Assembly (NCBI RefSeq): GCF_902726655.1
Contig: NZ_CACVAN010000001.1
Span: forward strand, 124,001-188,000
Reading direction: 5' to 3'
Length of the DNA stretch: 64,000 bases
From: Virgibacillus ihumii
GTDB taxonomy: Bacteria; Bacillota; Bacilli; Bacillales; Amphibacillaceae
Below the pieces are notes generated by a model. That model saw only the letters and a program-made list of their open reading frames with translations, was not told where the DNA came from and ran no database searches. Positions 1 to 10,300 of the stretch are shown in pieces. The stretch's first letter is position 1; every line of letters starts with the position of its first letter. Both the position numbers and the translations under genes were made by a program.

Positions 1-1
1 A

Positions 2-914
2 TTCCCCGGGCAGACAGTTATTCAATACAGCGAAGAAATTGTCGGACGTATTCCCGGGAAAGTGCTCGGGTTTGTGATGTTATTTTTTTACTTGCACACA
101 AATGGGGTAATCATCAGAGAATACAGCGAATTTGTAGTCGGGAATTTTTTGCCTACTACACCTCAAGTAATTGTAAATGGGAGTATGGTATTCGTTTGTG
201 GATTGGCTGTCCATGGCGGAATTGAAGTTATGGCAAGAAGCGCCCAAATTTTTGTTCCTGTCGTAGTTGTTCTGTTTCTTTTCATCGTTGTTTTACTTAT
301 TCCGTCATTGGAACCACAGAATATATTGCCGATAATGGCCGATGGAATAATGCCTTCAGTGAGGGGTAGCATCATACCGGGGGGGCTGGTTTGCGGAATT
401 TTTTCTGGTCGCATTTTTGCTGCCTTTTGTAGGTAGAAAAGAAAAATCTATGAAGTGGGGGATGATTACCGTGCTGCTTGTTATGCTGACACTATCGGCT
501 GTTAACTTCATAACATTATCCTTATTCGGTAATCTGACTTCGACCTTTACCTATCCTTTTATGAATGCTGTCCGCTACATAAGCATTGCTGAATTTCTGC
601 AACACCTGGAGTCCGTTGTAATGGCTATTTGGGTAGCAGGTACATTTGTTAAAATTTCTGTATTCTACTATGCCATTGTTCTTGGTGCAGCACAATGGCT
701 GGGATTATCGGATTACAGGCCGATTGTTTTTCCTATTGGATTTCTGCTCGTTATGATGAATATTTGGTCGGCGGAAAATTTACAGCAGCTTACCCATTTT
801 ATAAGTACCAGCTGGACGATTTATTCGTTTTTCATTCAATTGTTGATTCCACTATTTTTGCTTGTAATCGCCGGTATAGGGAAAAAGAAAGTTAAAGGGG
901 ATGCCGGGAAATGA
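2..914 (+). pseudogene. GerAB-type spore germination permease, 5'-truncated by the window and frameshifted
   Basis: Inner-membrane subunit of a GerA-type nutrient germinant receptor (amino acid permease-like, APC superfamily), expected in the spore inner membrane. Frame 2 is open from the window edge and reads multi-span hydrophobic sequence to about position 380, then ends at 436. Homologous sequence continues in frame 3 (PFVGRKEKS, then several more membrane spans) to the TGA at 914. The switch falls in a run of seven G at 379-385; six G would restore one reading frame (IIPGGWFAEFF). The stop overlaps the start of the gerAC-type gene by 4 bases (ATGA), so they form one operon. Either a real broken gene or a homopolymer sequencing error. 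Confidence 0.85.
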
Positions 915-2080
915 AGCGACTATGTATTTCCATTCTGCTGCTTTTCTTCCTAACAGGCTGCTGGGACCGGATTGAAGTTAATGATCTGGCCATCGTGGTC
1001 GGAACAGGTCTTGATAAAACAGAAGAAGGAAAAATTCAGCTTTCTGTTCAAATCATAAATCCCAGTGCCAGTGGAGGGGGTAGTACTGGAGGGAGTAGTG
1101 GCCAGCAAGGAACCGGTCAGTTGACGACCGTTGAAAAAGCGATTGGCAAAACGGTCTTTGATGCAAAATCAAAATTGCAGGAACAAGTATCCCGAAAGCT
1201 TTTTTGGGGCCATAATCGTGCTATCATCATCGGTCAAAAAATGGCCGAAAAAGGCATCAGAAAACACATCGATTTTTTTGCCAGGCATCCGTATCCAAGA
1301 CTGCGTGCATATGCATTTGTGACAACTGAAAAGGTTGCTGATGTGTTGAAAGTTATACCTGACCTTGAGCGCAGTTCATCAGAGGTTGCGCGGGAATTAT
1401 CCATTTTAAAGGTTGGAATGAGTGTGACAACAATGGAACTCCTTAAAATGCTGCAAGGTAAAGCAAGGTCCACCGCGCTGCCAATTGTTGAGATTGAACG
1501 CGAACCGCCGGGAACAGAAGGTCTTCGTATTAGTGGAACTGCTATATTTAGAGATGCTGCAATGGTCGGACAGATTGATGATAAAGTGACCAGAGGGATT
1601 TTATGGCTGCGTGATACGATCAAAACTGCCTCGGTAACGATTCAGCCAAAAGGCGTGAAGGGTAACATTTCGTTTCATATACTCCGGTCCAGTACACAAC
1701 TGATTCCAAAGATTAAAAACGATAACTGGAAACTAGTTGTACAGATTCATTCATTGGACGATGCCGTGGAAAATGAAACAAAACTTGATCTGATGAATCC
1801 GGATATTGTCAGGAAACTTGAAACACAACTTGAAAATGCTGTTGATGAACGGATCAGACTTGTACTGGAAAAGGTTCAAAAGGAGATGGGAGCGGACATA
1901 TTCGGTTTTTCGGAGGCGTTTCATCGACACTATCCGGATAAATGGGAAAAGGTGAAAAATCAGTGGGACCAGAAATTTCCGGAAGTTGAAGTCGTCATTA
2001 AAAGTAACATTGATATTAAGCGACCTGGGCGATCTACTGCACCACAGGGCGTACCACCGGATGAGGTGATTGGTAAATGA
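911..2080 (+). CDS. Ger(x)C family spore germination lipoprotein (GerAC-type)
   Basis: Lipoprotein subunit of a GerA-type germinant receptor, anchored on the outer face of the spore inner membrane. The N-terminus is a hydrophobic signal with a lipobox LTGC (Cys about residue 17) followed by the family-typical WDR..VNDLA..VG.GLDK pattern. At 389 residues it has the normal length for the family. A Ser/Gly-rich linker lies near residues 50-67. The start ATG overlaps the upstream permease stop and is preceded by AAAGGGG. The C-terminal half is the alpha/beta domain seen in GerAC proteins. The germinant cannot be read from sequence, and the broken permease upstream may leave this receptor inactive. 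Confidence 0.9.
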   Translation: MKRLCISILLLFFLTGCWDRIEVNDLAIVVGTGLDKTEEGKIQLSVQIINPSASGGGSTGGSSGQQGTGQLTTVEKAIGKTVFDAKSKLQEQVSRKLFWGHNRAIIIGQKMAEKGIRKHIDFFARHPYPRLRAYAFVTTEKVADVLKVIPDLERSSSEVARELSILKVGMSVTTMELLKMLQGKARSTALPIVEIEREPPGTEGLRISGTAIFRDAAMVGQIDDKVTRGILWLRDTIKTASVTIQPKGVKGNISFHILRSSTQLIPKIKNDNWKLVVQIHSLDDAVENETKLDLMNPDIVRKLETQLENAVDERIRLVLEKVQKEMGADIFGFSEAFHRHYPDKWEKVKNQWDQKFPEVEVVIKSNIDIKRPGRSTAPQGVPPDEVIGK

Positions 2081-2304
2081 AGCTGGCAGCTCTTATTGGA
2101 ATCCTGATAGTAACCTTGTTGTTCACGTTGTATACCTGGCCAAAATTGAATAAGGACCAACGGAAAGAAAAACGCGCTTTTATTGTTTTGACCGTTATGG
2201 CGGTTTTTTTGGCTGTGACTCTGTTATACTTCCCAAAATTACCAGGACCGACGGAATTAATTGACTGGATATTTAGACCGCTGGGGAAGGTGTTGAAGAT
2301 GTGA
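2077..2304 (+). CDS. Small membrane protein at the end of the ger operon
   Basis: A 75-residue protein with two hydrophobic segments (about residues 4-20 and 37-53) separated by a charged stretch KDQRKEKR. The start overlaps the gerAC-type stop by 4 bases (ATGA), so it is translated as part of the germination operon. Small two-span proteins of unknown function are sometimes found with GerA-type receptors (GerD and GerQ are unrelated). I do not recognise a named family; an accessory role in the receptor is inferred only from position. Confidence 0.7.
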   Translation: MKLAALIGILIVTLLFTLYTWPKLNKDQRKEKRAFIVLTVMAVFLAVTLLYFPKLPGPTELIDWIFRPLGKVLKM

Positions 2305-2362
2305 CAAAATCGTTATGCTTACCAAAACATGCTGGAACGAGGTCTTCAAACGTATGTCGTAT

Positions 2363-2461
2363 TTATCCACGTTTTTGGAGCGGATATCCACGAAAACGCG
2401 TTTGATATTCACGATTCCGAACCGGATATCCACGATTTCAGGTGTTATATCCACGAAAAGC
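2363..2461 (+). repeat. Family A phased array 1 (five 21-bp units)
   Basis: Five copies of the core ATCCACG (one reads ATTCACG) begin at 2365, 2386, 2407, 2428 and 2449, an exact 21-bp spacing. Each core is followed by 4-5 A/T bases (GAAAA, GATTT, GTTTT) and then about nine variable bases. The array fills the space between the convergent ends of the ger operon and the niaR gene. Related five-unit arrays are at 5944-6046, 16181-16281 and 34279-34379. Confidence 0.9.
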
Positions 2462-2474
2462 GCAATTAGCCTCA

Positions 2475-3014
2475 CTAGGTTTCCAACAAAATTCCTTCGT
2501 TCCGCAACACCTGACATGCTTTGTCCAGCTGTTCTTCCGTATCAGCCTCAATTGTGTGCAGGTGCACGCCGTCTGTGAGTTTGGATAAGAGTGATGCTTC
2601 GGTCTGTTTTAATTCATGCAAAAAAGCATCGACATCCATTCGGCTTTTAATCATTAATGAGCCGGTTAAATCACCATAAATTGGGTGCTCGACCATCACA
2701 TTTTTGACTGTTATTCCATGGTCTACAAGCGTGTTCAGCTCGAGTCCGGTATCTTCCAGCCGGTGATTGACTGCAATGATTCGTGTACATTTAGCGGATT
2801 GGTTATTTTCCGCAGCATAAACATATCCGCGCGCCGTGGCTATAATCGGCTCGCCCTTAGCTTTTAAAAGGGATACATCCTGGACTATTACCTGTCTGCT
2901 TACATTTGTTTTTTTTGCTAAAACAGTTCCGGAAAGCGGCTTGGTATTTTCTTTTAGCCAAGTCAGGATCAAATTTCGTCTTTTTTCACCCAATATTTTC
3001 GTTTCTTCACCCAT
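2475..3014 (-). CDS. niaR: NiaR-type nicotinate-responsive transcriptional repressor
   Basis: Represses NAD synthesis and niacin uptake genes when nicotinic acid is present (B. subtilis NiaR, formerly YrxA). The N-terminal ~60 residues form an HTH_11 winged helix (LSGTVLAKKTNVSRQVIVQDV). The C-terminal ~100 residues are the 3H domain with the conserved histidines in EHPIYGDLTG and HLHTIEA, which bind metal and nicotinate in the family. I chose the ATG at 3014 because GAGG lies 8 bases before it; a GTG at 3023 is directly on top of that ribosome binding site. It is a single gene, convergent with the ger operon. Its usual nad targets are not in this window. Confidence 0.9.
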   Translation of the reverse strand: MGEETKILGEKRRNLILTWLKENTKPLSGTVLAKKTNVSRQVIVQDVSLLKAKGEPIIATARGYVYAAENNQSAKCTRIIAVNHRLEDTGLELNTLVDHGITVKNVMVEHPIYGDLTGSLMIKSRMDVDAFLHELKQTEASLLSKLTDGVHLHTIEADTEEQLDKACQVLRNEGILLET

Positions 3015-3159
3015 AAAAAACACCTCGTCATTTATCGTTACCCATATTATAGCAAACTGATGGCTCCGTTCATAAAAAAATCTTGAATTGGTGTCGTAAA
3101 TGTGTAACTATATATATGTAAAGACACATGTTAAGGAAATCGTAAAGGGGAGCATATAA

Positions 3160-3348
3160 ATGTCCAAACAAAAAGGAAAATTCAGCTGGGGAGTGCTGAT
3201 TGCGGTTTTAATTTTATTGGCATACCTTCTGCCATATACCCTTTTATCAGGAATTGAGGCCTGGTATGGCAGCTTTTTGCTATGGGGTATTATCGGTATT
3301 TTAATTATTTTGGCTAACATCATGGTAACAAAGGATTGGGGGAAGTGA
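3160..3348 (+). CDS. DUF3311/YhjC-like small membrane partner of the symporter
   Basis: A 62-residue protein with two transmembrane segments (about residues 9-27 and 36-54) and a charged tail. RBS AAGGGGAG lies 9 bases before the ATG. The next gene starts one base after its stop, so the two are coupled. Pairs of a ~65-residue two-span protein with a sodium-solute symporter are a known arrangement (B. subtilis yhjC-yhjB, DUF3311), and the small protein is thought to be a stabilising subunit. The function is inferred from size and position. Confidence 0.75.
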   Translation: MSKQKGKFSWGVLIAVLILLAYLLPYTLLSGIEAWYGSFLLWGIIGILIILANIMVTKDWGK

Positions 3349-3349
3349 G

Positions 3350-4828
3350 TTGACTACGAATCTGGTAATCTGGGGAATTATTGCATATTTTTTATTGGCA
3401 ATTTTGGTTGCATTGATGTCAAGACGTGGTAACCGTTCTGATATGTCGGGATTTTTTCTGGGCGGCCGCAACATGAATGGCATTCTGTCAGCACTAAGTT
3501 ACAGTGCGACAACTTACAGTGCGTTTATGATGGTAGGTCTCGCCGGACTCACCTATACAGGCGGAGTCGGTGCGCTCGGGTTTGAAATCGTCTATTTCAC
3601 CGGAGTGTCACTTGTCGCATTGTTTGGACCGCGTTTTTGGCTGGCCGGGAAAAAATATGGCTATGTATCACCATCGGAAATGATTGGCGGGCGCTATGAA
3701 AGCAACAAGGCAGCCGCGGCTATTTCACTTGTCAGCTGTCTGTTTCTGATTCCATATTGTGCTGTTCAGCTCGCCGGGGTGGGCTACCTGTTGCAGGGAA
3801 TTACCGGGAACGCGATTCCGTTTACGGTCGGTGTTGTGCTTGCGACAATGTTGGCGATTTTATTTTCGTTCGTGGCAGGAATTCGTTCCGTCGTATGGAC
3901 CGATTCGCTGCAAGCAATCATCATGATTATCACGTCAACCCTCGTGGTGCTGCTGGTAATTCAGGGACTTGGCGGATTTGGACAGTTTTTTGAAAACCTG
4001 CAGTCACGTCATCCGGAGTCACTGGCTGTTCCGGGTAATGGTTATTTTAACTTTTTAACATTCCTCGGGCTGACACTGCCATGGTTCTTTTTCAGTTTGT
4101 CCAATCCTCAGGTGAGTCAGCGGTTGTTCATGCCGTCCTCATTGAAAGGTCTGAGGCAAATGCTTATCGGCTTTCTGATCTTCGGATTCATTTATACGTT
4201 TGTATCGGTTCTGTGGGGATTTTCCGCGTTGCAAATGTTTCCGGATCTCACAACAGCGGATTTGGCAACACCGAAATTGCTGTCATCTGAATTGGTGCCG
4301 CCAGTGCTTGGTGTCGTCGTGATGGTCGGAATTCTGGCTGCCGCGGTTTCGACAATCGATTCGATCATGCTGACACTGTCGTCCATGTTTGCCCGTGATG
4401 TATACGGAAATTCGAAAAAGCGTCCTGACGACGCGAAACAATTAAAGGTCGCCAAAGCTGTCATCCCGGTCATCGCTGTGCTGGCATTTGCGTTTGCAGA
4501 ATTAGAGCTTAACCTGATTGCGGTACTGTCAGTTGCTGCCTCATCAGGATTGATTGTTGTGGTTCCGTCAATCATCGGTGCATTTTTCTGGCGTCGTGGC
4601 ACGGCAGCCGGGGTTATTTCAAGTGTAACGATCGGAGCATTGCTCGTACTTGTCCTGGAGTTTTTCGGCATCAAACCATTTGGCCTTGCCGCTGGAATTT
4701 GGGGATTGCTGGTTTCGTCTGTTATATTTGTCGGCGTCAGTCTAATGACCCGTGCTCCACTGGAAAAAGCTGATGCATTTATTAATATTTTAAAAAAAGA
4801 ACGTAATCAGGCGAGAAAGGTTTCTTGA
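3350..4828 (+). CDS. Sodium:solute symporter family protein (YhjB-like)
   Basis: Secondary transporter of the SSS family in the cytoplasmic membrane, coupling Na+ entry to uptake of an organic solute. At 492 residues with about 13 hydrophobic spans it fits the family. The first 60 residues hold the signature region around FFLGGRNM.G..SALSYSATTYSAFM. The start is TTG at 3350, one base after the stop of the small partner, preceded by GGGGAAGTGAG. A strong terminator follows. The substrate cannot be assigned: proline, pantothenate and carboxylate carriers all belong here. Confidence 0.88.
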   Translation: MTTNLVIWGIIAYFLLAILVALMSRRGNRSDMSGFFLGGRNMNGILSALSYSATTYSAFMMVGLAGLTYTGGVGALGFEIVYFTGVSLVALFGPRFWLAGKKYGYVSPSEMIGGRYESNKAAAAISLVSCLFLIPYCAVQLAGVGYLLQGITGNAIPFTVGVVLATMLAILFSFVAGIRSVVWTDSLQAIIMIITSTLVVLLVIQGLGGFGQFFENLQSRHPESLAVPGNGYFNFLTFLGLTLPWFFFSLSNPQVSQRLFMPSSLKGLRQMLIGFLIFGFIYTFVSVLWGFSALQMFPDLTTADLATPKLLSSELVPPVLGVVVMVGILAAAVSTIDSIMLTLSSMFARDVYGNSKKRPDDAKQLKVAKAVIPVIAVLAFAFAELELNLIAVLSVAASSGLIVVVPSIIGAFFWRRGTAAGVISSVTIGALLVLVLEFFGIKPFGLAAGIWGLLVSSVIFVGVSLMTRAPLEKADAFINILKKERNQARKVS

Positions 4829-4840
4829 AGATTATTTGAC

Positions 4841-4873
4841 AAAATCGGGTGATGCTGCTGCCCGATTTTTTTG
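4841..4873 (+). terminator. Rho-independent terminator of the symporter operon
   Basis: Stem AAATCGGG / CCCGATTT with an 11-base loop, followed by seven T. Confidence 0.9.
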
Positions 4874-4994
4874 TTTTCTGACACCATTTGGGCTTGTCAA
4901 AAAATCATGTGAAAAATTTTGATAAAAAAGCAGGACTTTTCGGGGATGACGGCGAATTAGTATCTAAATTAAATAAGCAAAGGAAGTGCGCAAC

Positions 4995-5940
4995 TTGATA
5001 ATCAAACCACTTAAACCGCCACTTATAATGCAGCAGACCGAAGCTCTCAGCAGGCGGCTGCACCCCCATCACTTTAAAAAGGCGGAGGTCGATGAAAGTG
5101 CCCGCAGATTACGGGCAGGATACAATGGTGAAAAATCACTCGGCTTCCATTTAAGCTTCCTCCAGGCATAACGTACGAATTCTCGATGATAATGACTTTT
5201 TTCAGATGGACAATCTGATCAATTCCCGCCAACTTATTCTTATTAATGAGGTGAAAAACATCTCCGGCACCGTTATCTATGATGAATTTGGCCAGGCAAT
5301 TCGCATTAAGGAAAATGGCAAGGAAGAGAATTTTGGAAATCACCTCGAACAAGTGAACCTCCAGCACTTCAGGCTGCTTCGTCTGATGAAAGACTATAAC
5401 CTTCCCGCAATTCCTATCGAGAAGTTGATCACTTACAGCAATCCCAATACTATCATCAAAAGTGTTACCAACAATAAGGCCGTTGCGAATATGGTTATTC
5501 ATAAGGAGCAGCTGCTGACGAGAATATCCGATTTTGGAGAGAAGTACTGTGCATTATGCTAAACGAAAGAGCAGCTTCAGTTATTATCTGATTTGCTGGT
5601 TTCGCTGCATACTCCGAAAAAAGTAGACATTCTGGAAAAATTTCACGTGAAGCAGGAGCAGATCAGGCGCGGCGTTATTTGTCCGGAGTGCGATGCGCTG
5701 CCGATGATATATGCGAATGCCAAATGGAATTGCACGGCATGCGGGTCAACTTCAAAAGTCGCATATTTGGATGCGCTGAGGGAATTAAGTCTCTTGTTTG
5801 GTGAGGAAGTAAGTAATAAGCATGTAAGGGAGTTTTTACAGTTGGATAATATGAATGTGGTATATCGTATATTGAAAAAAGCAGGCTTTGAGCGATTGGG
5901 GGTTAATAAGGGTACAAAATATATTCTTAAATTTGAGTGA
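4995..5940 (+). pseudogene. Decayed NERD-domain nuclease-related protein with C-terminal zinc finger
   Basis: Reads as a full-length Bacillus NERD protein with several lesions. The N-terminus (MIIKPLKPP, from TTG 4995 behind AGGAAGTG) runs to HLSFLQA and stops at 5169. The NERD core resumes in another frame near 5180 (LDDNDFFQMDNL) and continues to an in-frame TAA at 5560-5562. The same frame then gives a linker and a four-Cys zinc finger (CPEC...CTACGS) to the TGA at 5940. At least one frameshift, probably two, and one nonsense codon are needed, so sequencing error alone is unlikely. NERD proteins are predicted nucleases. An intact, different NERD protein is at 56066-57037. Confidence 0.85.
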
Positions 5941-5943
5941 AAA

Positions 5944-6046
5944 ACTGAAATCGTGGATAACAGACATATAATCGTGGATAAATGCTTCAAAAACGTAGAT
6001 ATCCATCTGAAAAACGTGGATATCCGGAATCAAATCGTGGATAAAC
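5944..6046 (-). repeat. Family A phased array 2 (five 21-bp units, inverted)
   Basis: The inverted core CGTGGAT (one unit CGTAGAT) starts at 5952, 5973, 5994, 6015 and 6036, again exactly 21 bp apart and again five units. It lies directly after the NERD pseudogene stop and about 110 bp before sbcD. The top strand is open through the whole array and reads seven-residue units of the form xVD(I/K/N). Confidence 0.9.
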
Positions 6047-6152
6047 CCGAAAATGAAAGTTCAATAGCATAGAGCAGCAGACCATCTCACAAAAAGCTCT
6101 AGTTTTATACTATAATAGAAACATAGATTCGAACGGAAAAGGGGAGAGAAGG

Positions 6153-7337
6153 ATGAAGTTTTTTCACACGGCGGATTGGCATTTGGGGAAGCTGGTGCAG
6201 GGAGTTTACATGACGGAGGACCAGCGTTATATCCTGGAGCAGTTTCTGGAGGCTGTTAAAAAAGAACAACCGGACGCAGTGATTATTGCCGGGGATTTGT
6301 ATGATCGGGCGGTGCCGCCGACGGAAGCGGTACACCTGCTGGATGAGGTGCTCGAGACGATTGTGCTGAAACTGAATACGCCGGTGCTGGCGGTTGCCGG
6401 GAACCATGATAGTCCGAGCCGGCTCAATTTTGGCAGCCGGATAATGCAGCAAAATGGCTTTCATATCGTTGGGAATTTCAGTGCGGAGACAGAGCCAGTA
6501 GTCCTTCGCGATGCGCATGGCGAGGTTCATTTTCATCTGGTACCATATTGTGACCCGAGTGTTGTCCGCACAACGCTGGACGATCCGGAGATTCGCAGTC
6601 ACAATGATGCTGCACGAAAAATCATCGGCAACATCAGTGAAACGATGGATGCAAATGCGCGCCATGTTTATGTTGGACATGCCTTTGTGACACCGTTTGG
6701 CGAGGAAGAAGAGAACACAAGTGATTCGGAACGCCCGCTGTCCATCGGTGGAGCAGAATATGTCGACGCTCATCATTTCGGGCCATTCCATTACACGGCG
6801 CTGGGTCACCTGCACCAGGCGCACCATGTGCTGAATGAAACTGTACGTTATTCAGGCTCTATTTTAAAATATTCCATTTCGGAAGTACATCACGCAAAAG
6901 GTTTCCATGTTGTCGAATTGGCTGCTGATGGAAGTGCAGCTGTTGAAAAACGTGAACTGACACCGCGACGGGATATCCGGCGGGTTGAGGATACGTTGGA
7001 AAATTTGCTCAAACAACCTGTCAACGATGATTATGTTTTTGTCCGGCTGCTTGATGAAGCTCCTGTTTTATCTCCGATGGAGCGGATCCGATCGGTGTTT
7101 CCGAATGCGATGCATGTTGAACGGGGAAATGTCATGTTTTCGCCAGATCAGCCGGAAACTGCAAATCGTGCAAATCGCAGCGATATGAGCGACCTTGATC
7201 TTTTCCGTGCATTTTACAAGGAAGTAAAAGGTGACGAAGCTTCAGCAGAAACGGAAGCAATCTTTAAGGAAGTTTTGGAGGAACGTTTGCAGGAAGAACG
7301 CGAAACAATGCCCGCAAAAGAAACGGTAGAAAACTAG
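6153..7337 (+). CDS. sbcD: SbcD exonuclease subunit (Mre11 family)
   Basis: Nuclease subunit of the SbcCD complex, which cleaves DNA hairpins and processes blocked double-strand ends at the nucleoid. Metallophosphoesterase motifs are present in order: DWHLGK (residues 8-13), GDLYDR (about 48), GNHDS (about 85), then GHAF and GHLHQ near residues 175-225. At 394 residues it is normal for Bacillus. RBS AAAAGGGGAGAGAAGG precedes the ATG, and a TATAAT at 6111-6116 is a likely -10 element with a weak -35. The partner sbcC starts 18 bases downstream. Confidence 0.97.
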   Translation: MKFFHTADWHLGKLVQGVYMTEDQRYILEQFLEAVKKEQPDAVIIAGDLYDRAVPPTEAVHLLDEVLETIVLKLNTPVLAVAGNHDSPSRLNFGSRIMQQNGFHIVGNFSAETEPVVLRDAHGEVHFHLVPYCDPSVVRTTLDDPEIRSHNDAARKIIGNISETMDANARHVYVGHAFVTPFGEEEENTSDSERPLSIGGAEYVDAHHFGPFHYTALGHLHQAHHVLNETVRYSGSILKYSISEVHHAKGFHVVELAADGSAAVEKRELTPRRDIRRVEDTLENLLKQPVNDDYVFVRLLDEAPVLSPMERIRSVFPNAMHVERGNVMFSPDQPETANRANRSDMSDLDLFRAFYKEVKGDEASAETEAIFKEVLEERLQEERETMPAKETVEN

Positions 7338-7355
7338 GGAGAAAGGGGGAAAACG

Positions 7356-10300
7356 ATGAAACCATTGAAATTAACGATGACAGCATTCGGTCCATACAAG
7401 GGTACGGAATCCATTGATTTTACGGATCTTAATCCGTATAACCTGTTCGTTATTTCCGGAAATACCGGTGCGGGGAAGACGACGATTTTTGACGGGATTT
7501 GTTTTGCATTGTACGGCAGTGCCAGTGGAACGGACCGTGAAGATAACCGGATGCTCCGCAGTGATTTTGCTTCTGATGATACACATACTGCTATTGAGCT
7601 GGAATTTGAAATGAATGGCAGGCATTACCGGATTCTCCGGCAGCTTGGGCATGTAAAAAAAGGAAACAAGTCCAAAACCGGTGAACGCTTCGAGTTTTTT
7701 GAACAAGTTGACGGCAGGGAAATACCGTGTGTTGACAGGCAAATTGTGTCGGAAATCGATAAAAAAGTGGAAGCGATTATCGGGCTGACGCAGGATCAGT
7801 TCAAGCAAATTGTCATGCTGCCGCAGGGTGAATTTCGCAAACTCCTGACATCGCAGACAGAAAATAAGGAAGCGATTTTACGGAGACTTTTCAAAACGGA
7901 GAGTTACAATCAACTGAATCAGCTATTAAGGGACAAAAAGAATCGTGTCGAGCAGGGTTTTAAGCAGGCCCGGCAATCACGGGACCACTACGTGCAAAGC
8001 ATACATACGGCGTTGCCGGCACGCGAGGAATCTGATCTTTTTTACGTGCTTGCCGGGCAGTTCTACAACATCAATCAGGTTGTCACTGGACTGGAAACGG
8101 AAACCGAATATTACGCACGTAAAATGACCGCTGACAAGCAAGCCTATCAGGAAGCGTATCAGAAGCATGACAAGAAACAGAATGAATTGCACCAGGCAAA
8201 GGTACTCAATGATCAGTTTGCAGATCTTGATAAAAAACGAATTGAACTAAACGATCTCACCGGGCAGGTGCGGACGTACAAGGAAAAAGAAAGGCAGCTG
8301 GAAAAAGCAGAGCGTGCAAGCCTTCTGGAAGTGTATGAGAAGCAGGTAGCCGATTGGAAAAAGGATGAAAACGCCAAAGCGGAAGTGTTAAAGCAAGCTG
8401 AAACAACAGCGAAATCAGCAAAAGAAAAGCGTGCCCAGGCTGAAATTTTCTATCAGCAGGAGGAAGGGCGAAAAGCAGAGCGTGAAGAAAGCAGTCGGCA
8501 GCTTGATCGGTTAAAAGGGTTTATGGAACCGGTAAAGGATCTGGATAAACGAAAAGAAAAGCTGGATCGACTCGCACAACAGGGCAAGAAAGCTGGTGCG
8601 GACCTGAAAAAGGTACGCACCGATCTTCAGGAAAAAGTCACCACGGTGGAAAAGTACGATAAGCAAATTATCGAAATGGACGAAGCGGTAAGCCAACTTG
8701 CTGATAAAAAGCAGCTGCGGGTGGATATGCGCGAGAAATACCGCGCTGTCGAGGCTTATTTGACTCTTTATAAGCAGCAAGATTCATTGCAGAAGACGGT
8801 GGAGAAGCAGAAGACGGCATATTTGTCGACGCAAGAGGCATACACGGAAAAGGAAACTGCCTGGCTGAACAATCAGGCAGTTGTCCTTGCAGGGCATTTG
8901 CATGTTGGGGAAGCGTGTCCTGTCTGCGGGAACACCGAGCATCCGCGTAAAGCAGCGGCAAAGGCTGAAATGGTGACACGTGATGAGCTTAATTCCTTGA
9001 AAAAGGATCTTGATGAAAAAGACAGGGCATACCGGGAAACAGCGGCAGAGTTGAAATCTGTTTCTGCTCAGCTGACTGAAAAAAATCAGGAGCTGGACAC
9101 TCATTCGATTCAGGCAGAGAATGTGACTGTTGTCAGGGATGAGCTGCTCGAAAAAGGCAAAGAGCTGAAGGCCAAAATAGAAAACCTGGAGAAGCGAAGC
9201 AAGGAATTAAAACAGTATAAGGAAGATTTAAAAATTGTTAAAGAACAACAACAGCAGCTTGAAAAGCAAAAAGAGCAGCACGAGAAAAACTATCATGAAC
9301 TTCAAGCAAGTTATCGGGAGGAAGCCGCTGTCTACAATCAGCATTTGGATAATATTCCCGAAGAAGTGCGAACGCTGAATGCGCTGGAAAAACAAATTCA
9401 TTCAACTACGGAACATAAAGCAAAACTCGAAAAAGCGTGGGAGGATGCGCAACAACAGCTCCACCAGGCAACAGAAGCCGATACCAAAGCAGCATCAGAC
9501 CTGACTCATGCACAACAGCAGCTGGAGGAATCGAAGGAAAAACTTGCGAAAGCTAAACAGCAATTTGACGAAGCGTTGCGGGAGGCATCTTTTGAATCTG
9601 AAGAGGATTACCAGCAGGCTAAAATGCCGCAAGTGGAGCGGCAGGAATGGAAGGAATCGATTCAACGCTTCAATGAGAACCTGACTGCGAAAAAACATCA
9701 GGTAAACGATTTGGCTGAAACACTTAAAGATAAAGAGCGGGTTGATCTGACAGTACTGCAGGAGCAGCAACAGGAGCTTAAGGATGCATATGAAGCAGCT
9801 TATAAGACGTTTAAGGATTCGGAAAAATATATGGATGAGGCATCAACAATAAAGCAACTTATTTTGGAGGCACACGAGCAAGTAGCCGAACGTGAAAAAG
9901 AACTTGCTGCGATTACCGATTTGTATGATGTATTGCGTGGGCAAAACAGCCAAAAAATATCCTTTGAGCGTTACCTGCAGATTGAATATTTGGAGCGGAT
10001 TATCGAAGCAGCGAACAGCCGCCTGAAACGTTTATCCAATGGGCAATTTTATCTGATGCGCAGCGACCGGCAGGAGTCACACGGAAGACAGAGCGGACTT
10101 GCATTAGATGTTTATGATGCATATACCGGACAAACCCGTGACGTTAAAACATTGTCAGGCGGTGAAAAATTTAATGCGTCACTCTGTCTCGCTCTCGGTA
10201 TGTCTGATGTCATCCAGAATTTCCAGGGTAACATCACAATCGATACAATGTTTATTGATGAAGGATTTGGCACATTGGATGAAGAATCTCTGAATAAGGC

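Noticed and set aside
2363..2461. Family A as a DnaA-box cluster
   Set aside because: Some units read TTATCCACG, one base from the DnaA box TTATCCACA, but the last base is G in nearly all units and the first bases vary (ATATCC, GTATCC). The match is not good enough to claim DnaA binding; it remains worth a binding test.
2257..2517. Reverse-strand reading frame through family A array 1 as a VD-repeat protein gene
   Set aside because: No RBS, uniform GTG GAT codon use and overlap with two real genes; treated as a by-product of the 21-bp repeat, though noted as a finding.
5593..5940. Zinc-finger part of the NERD remnant as an independent gene
   Set aside because: It is in the same frame as the NERD core, separated only by one TAA, and lacks its own RBS; it is better read as the C-terminus of a pseudogene.
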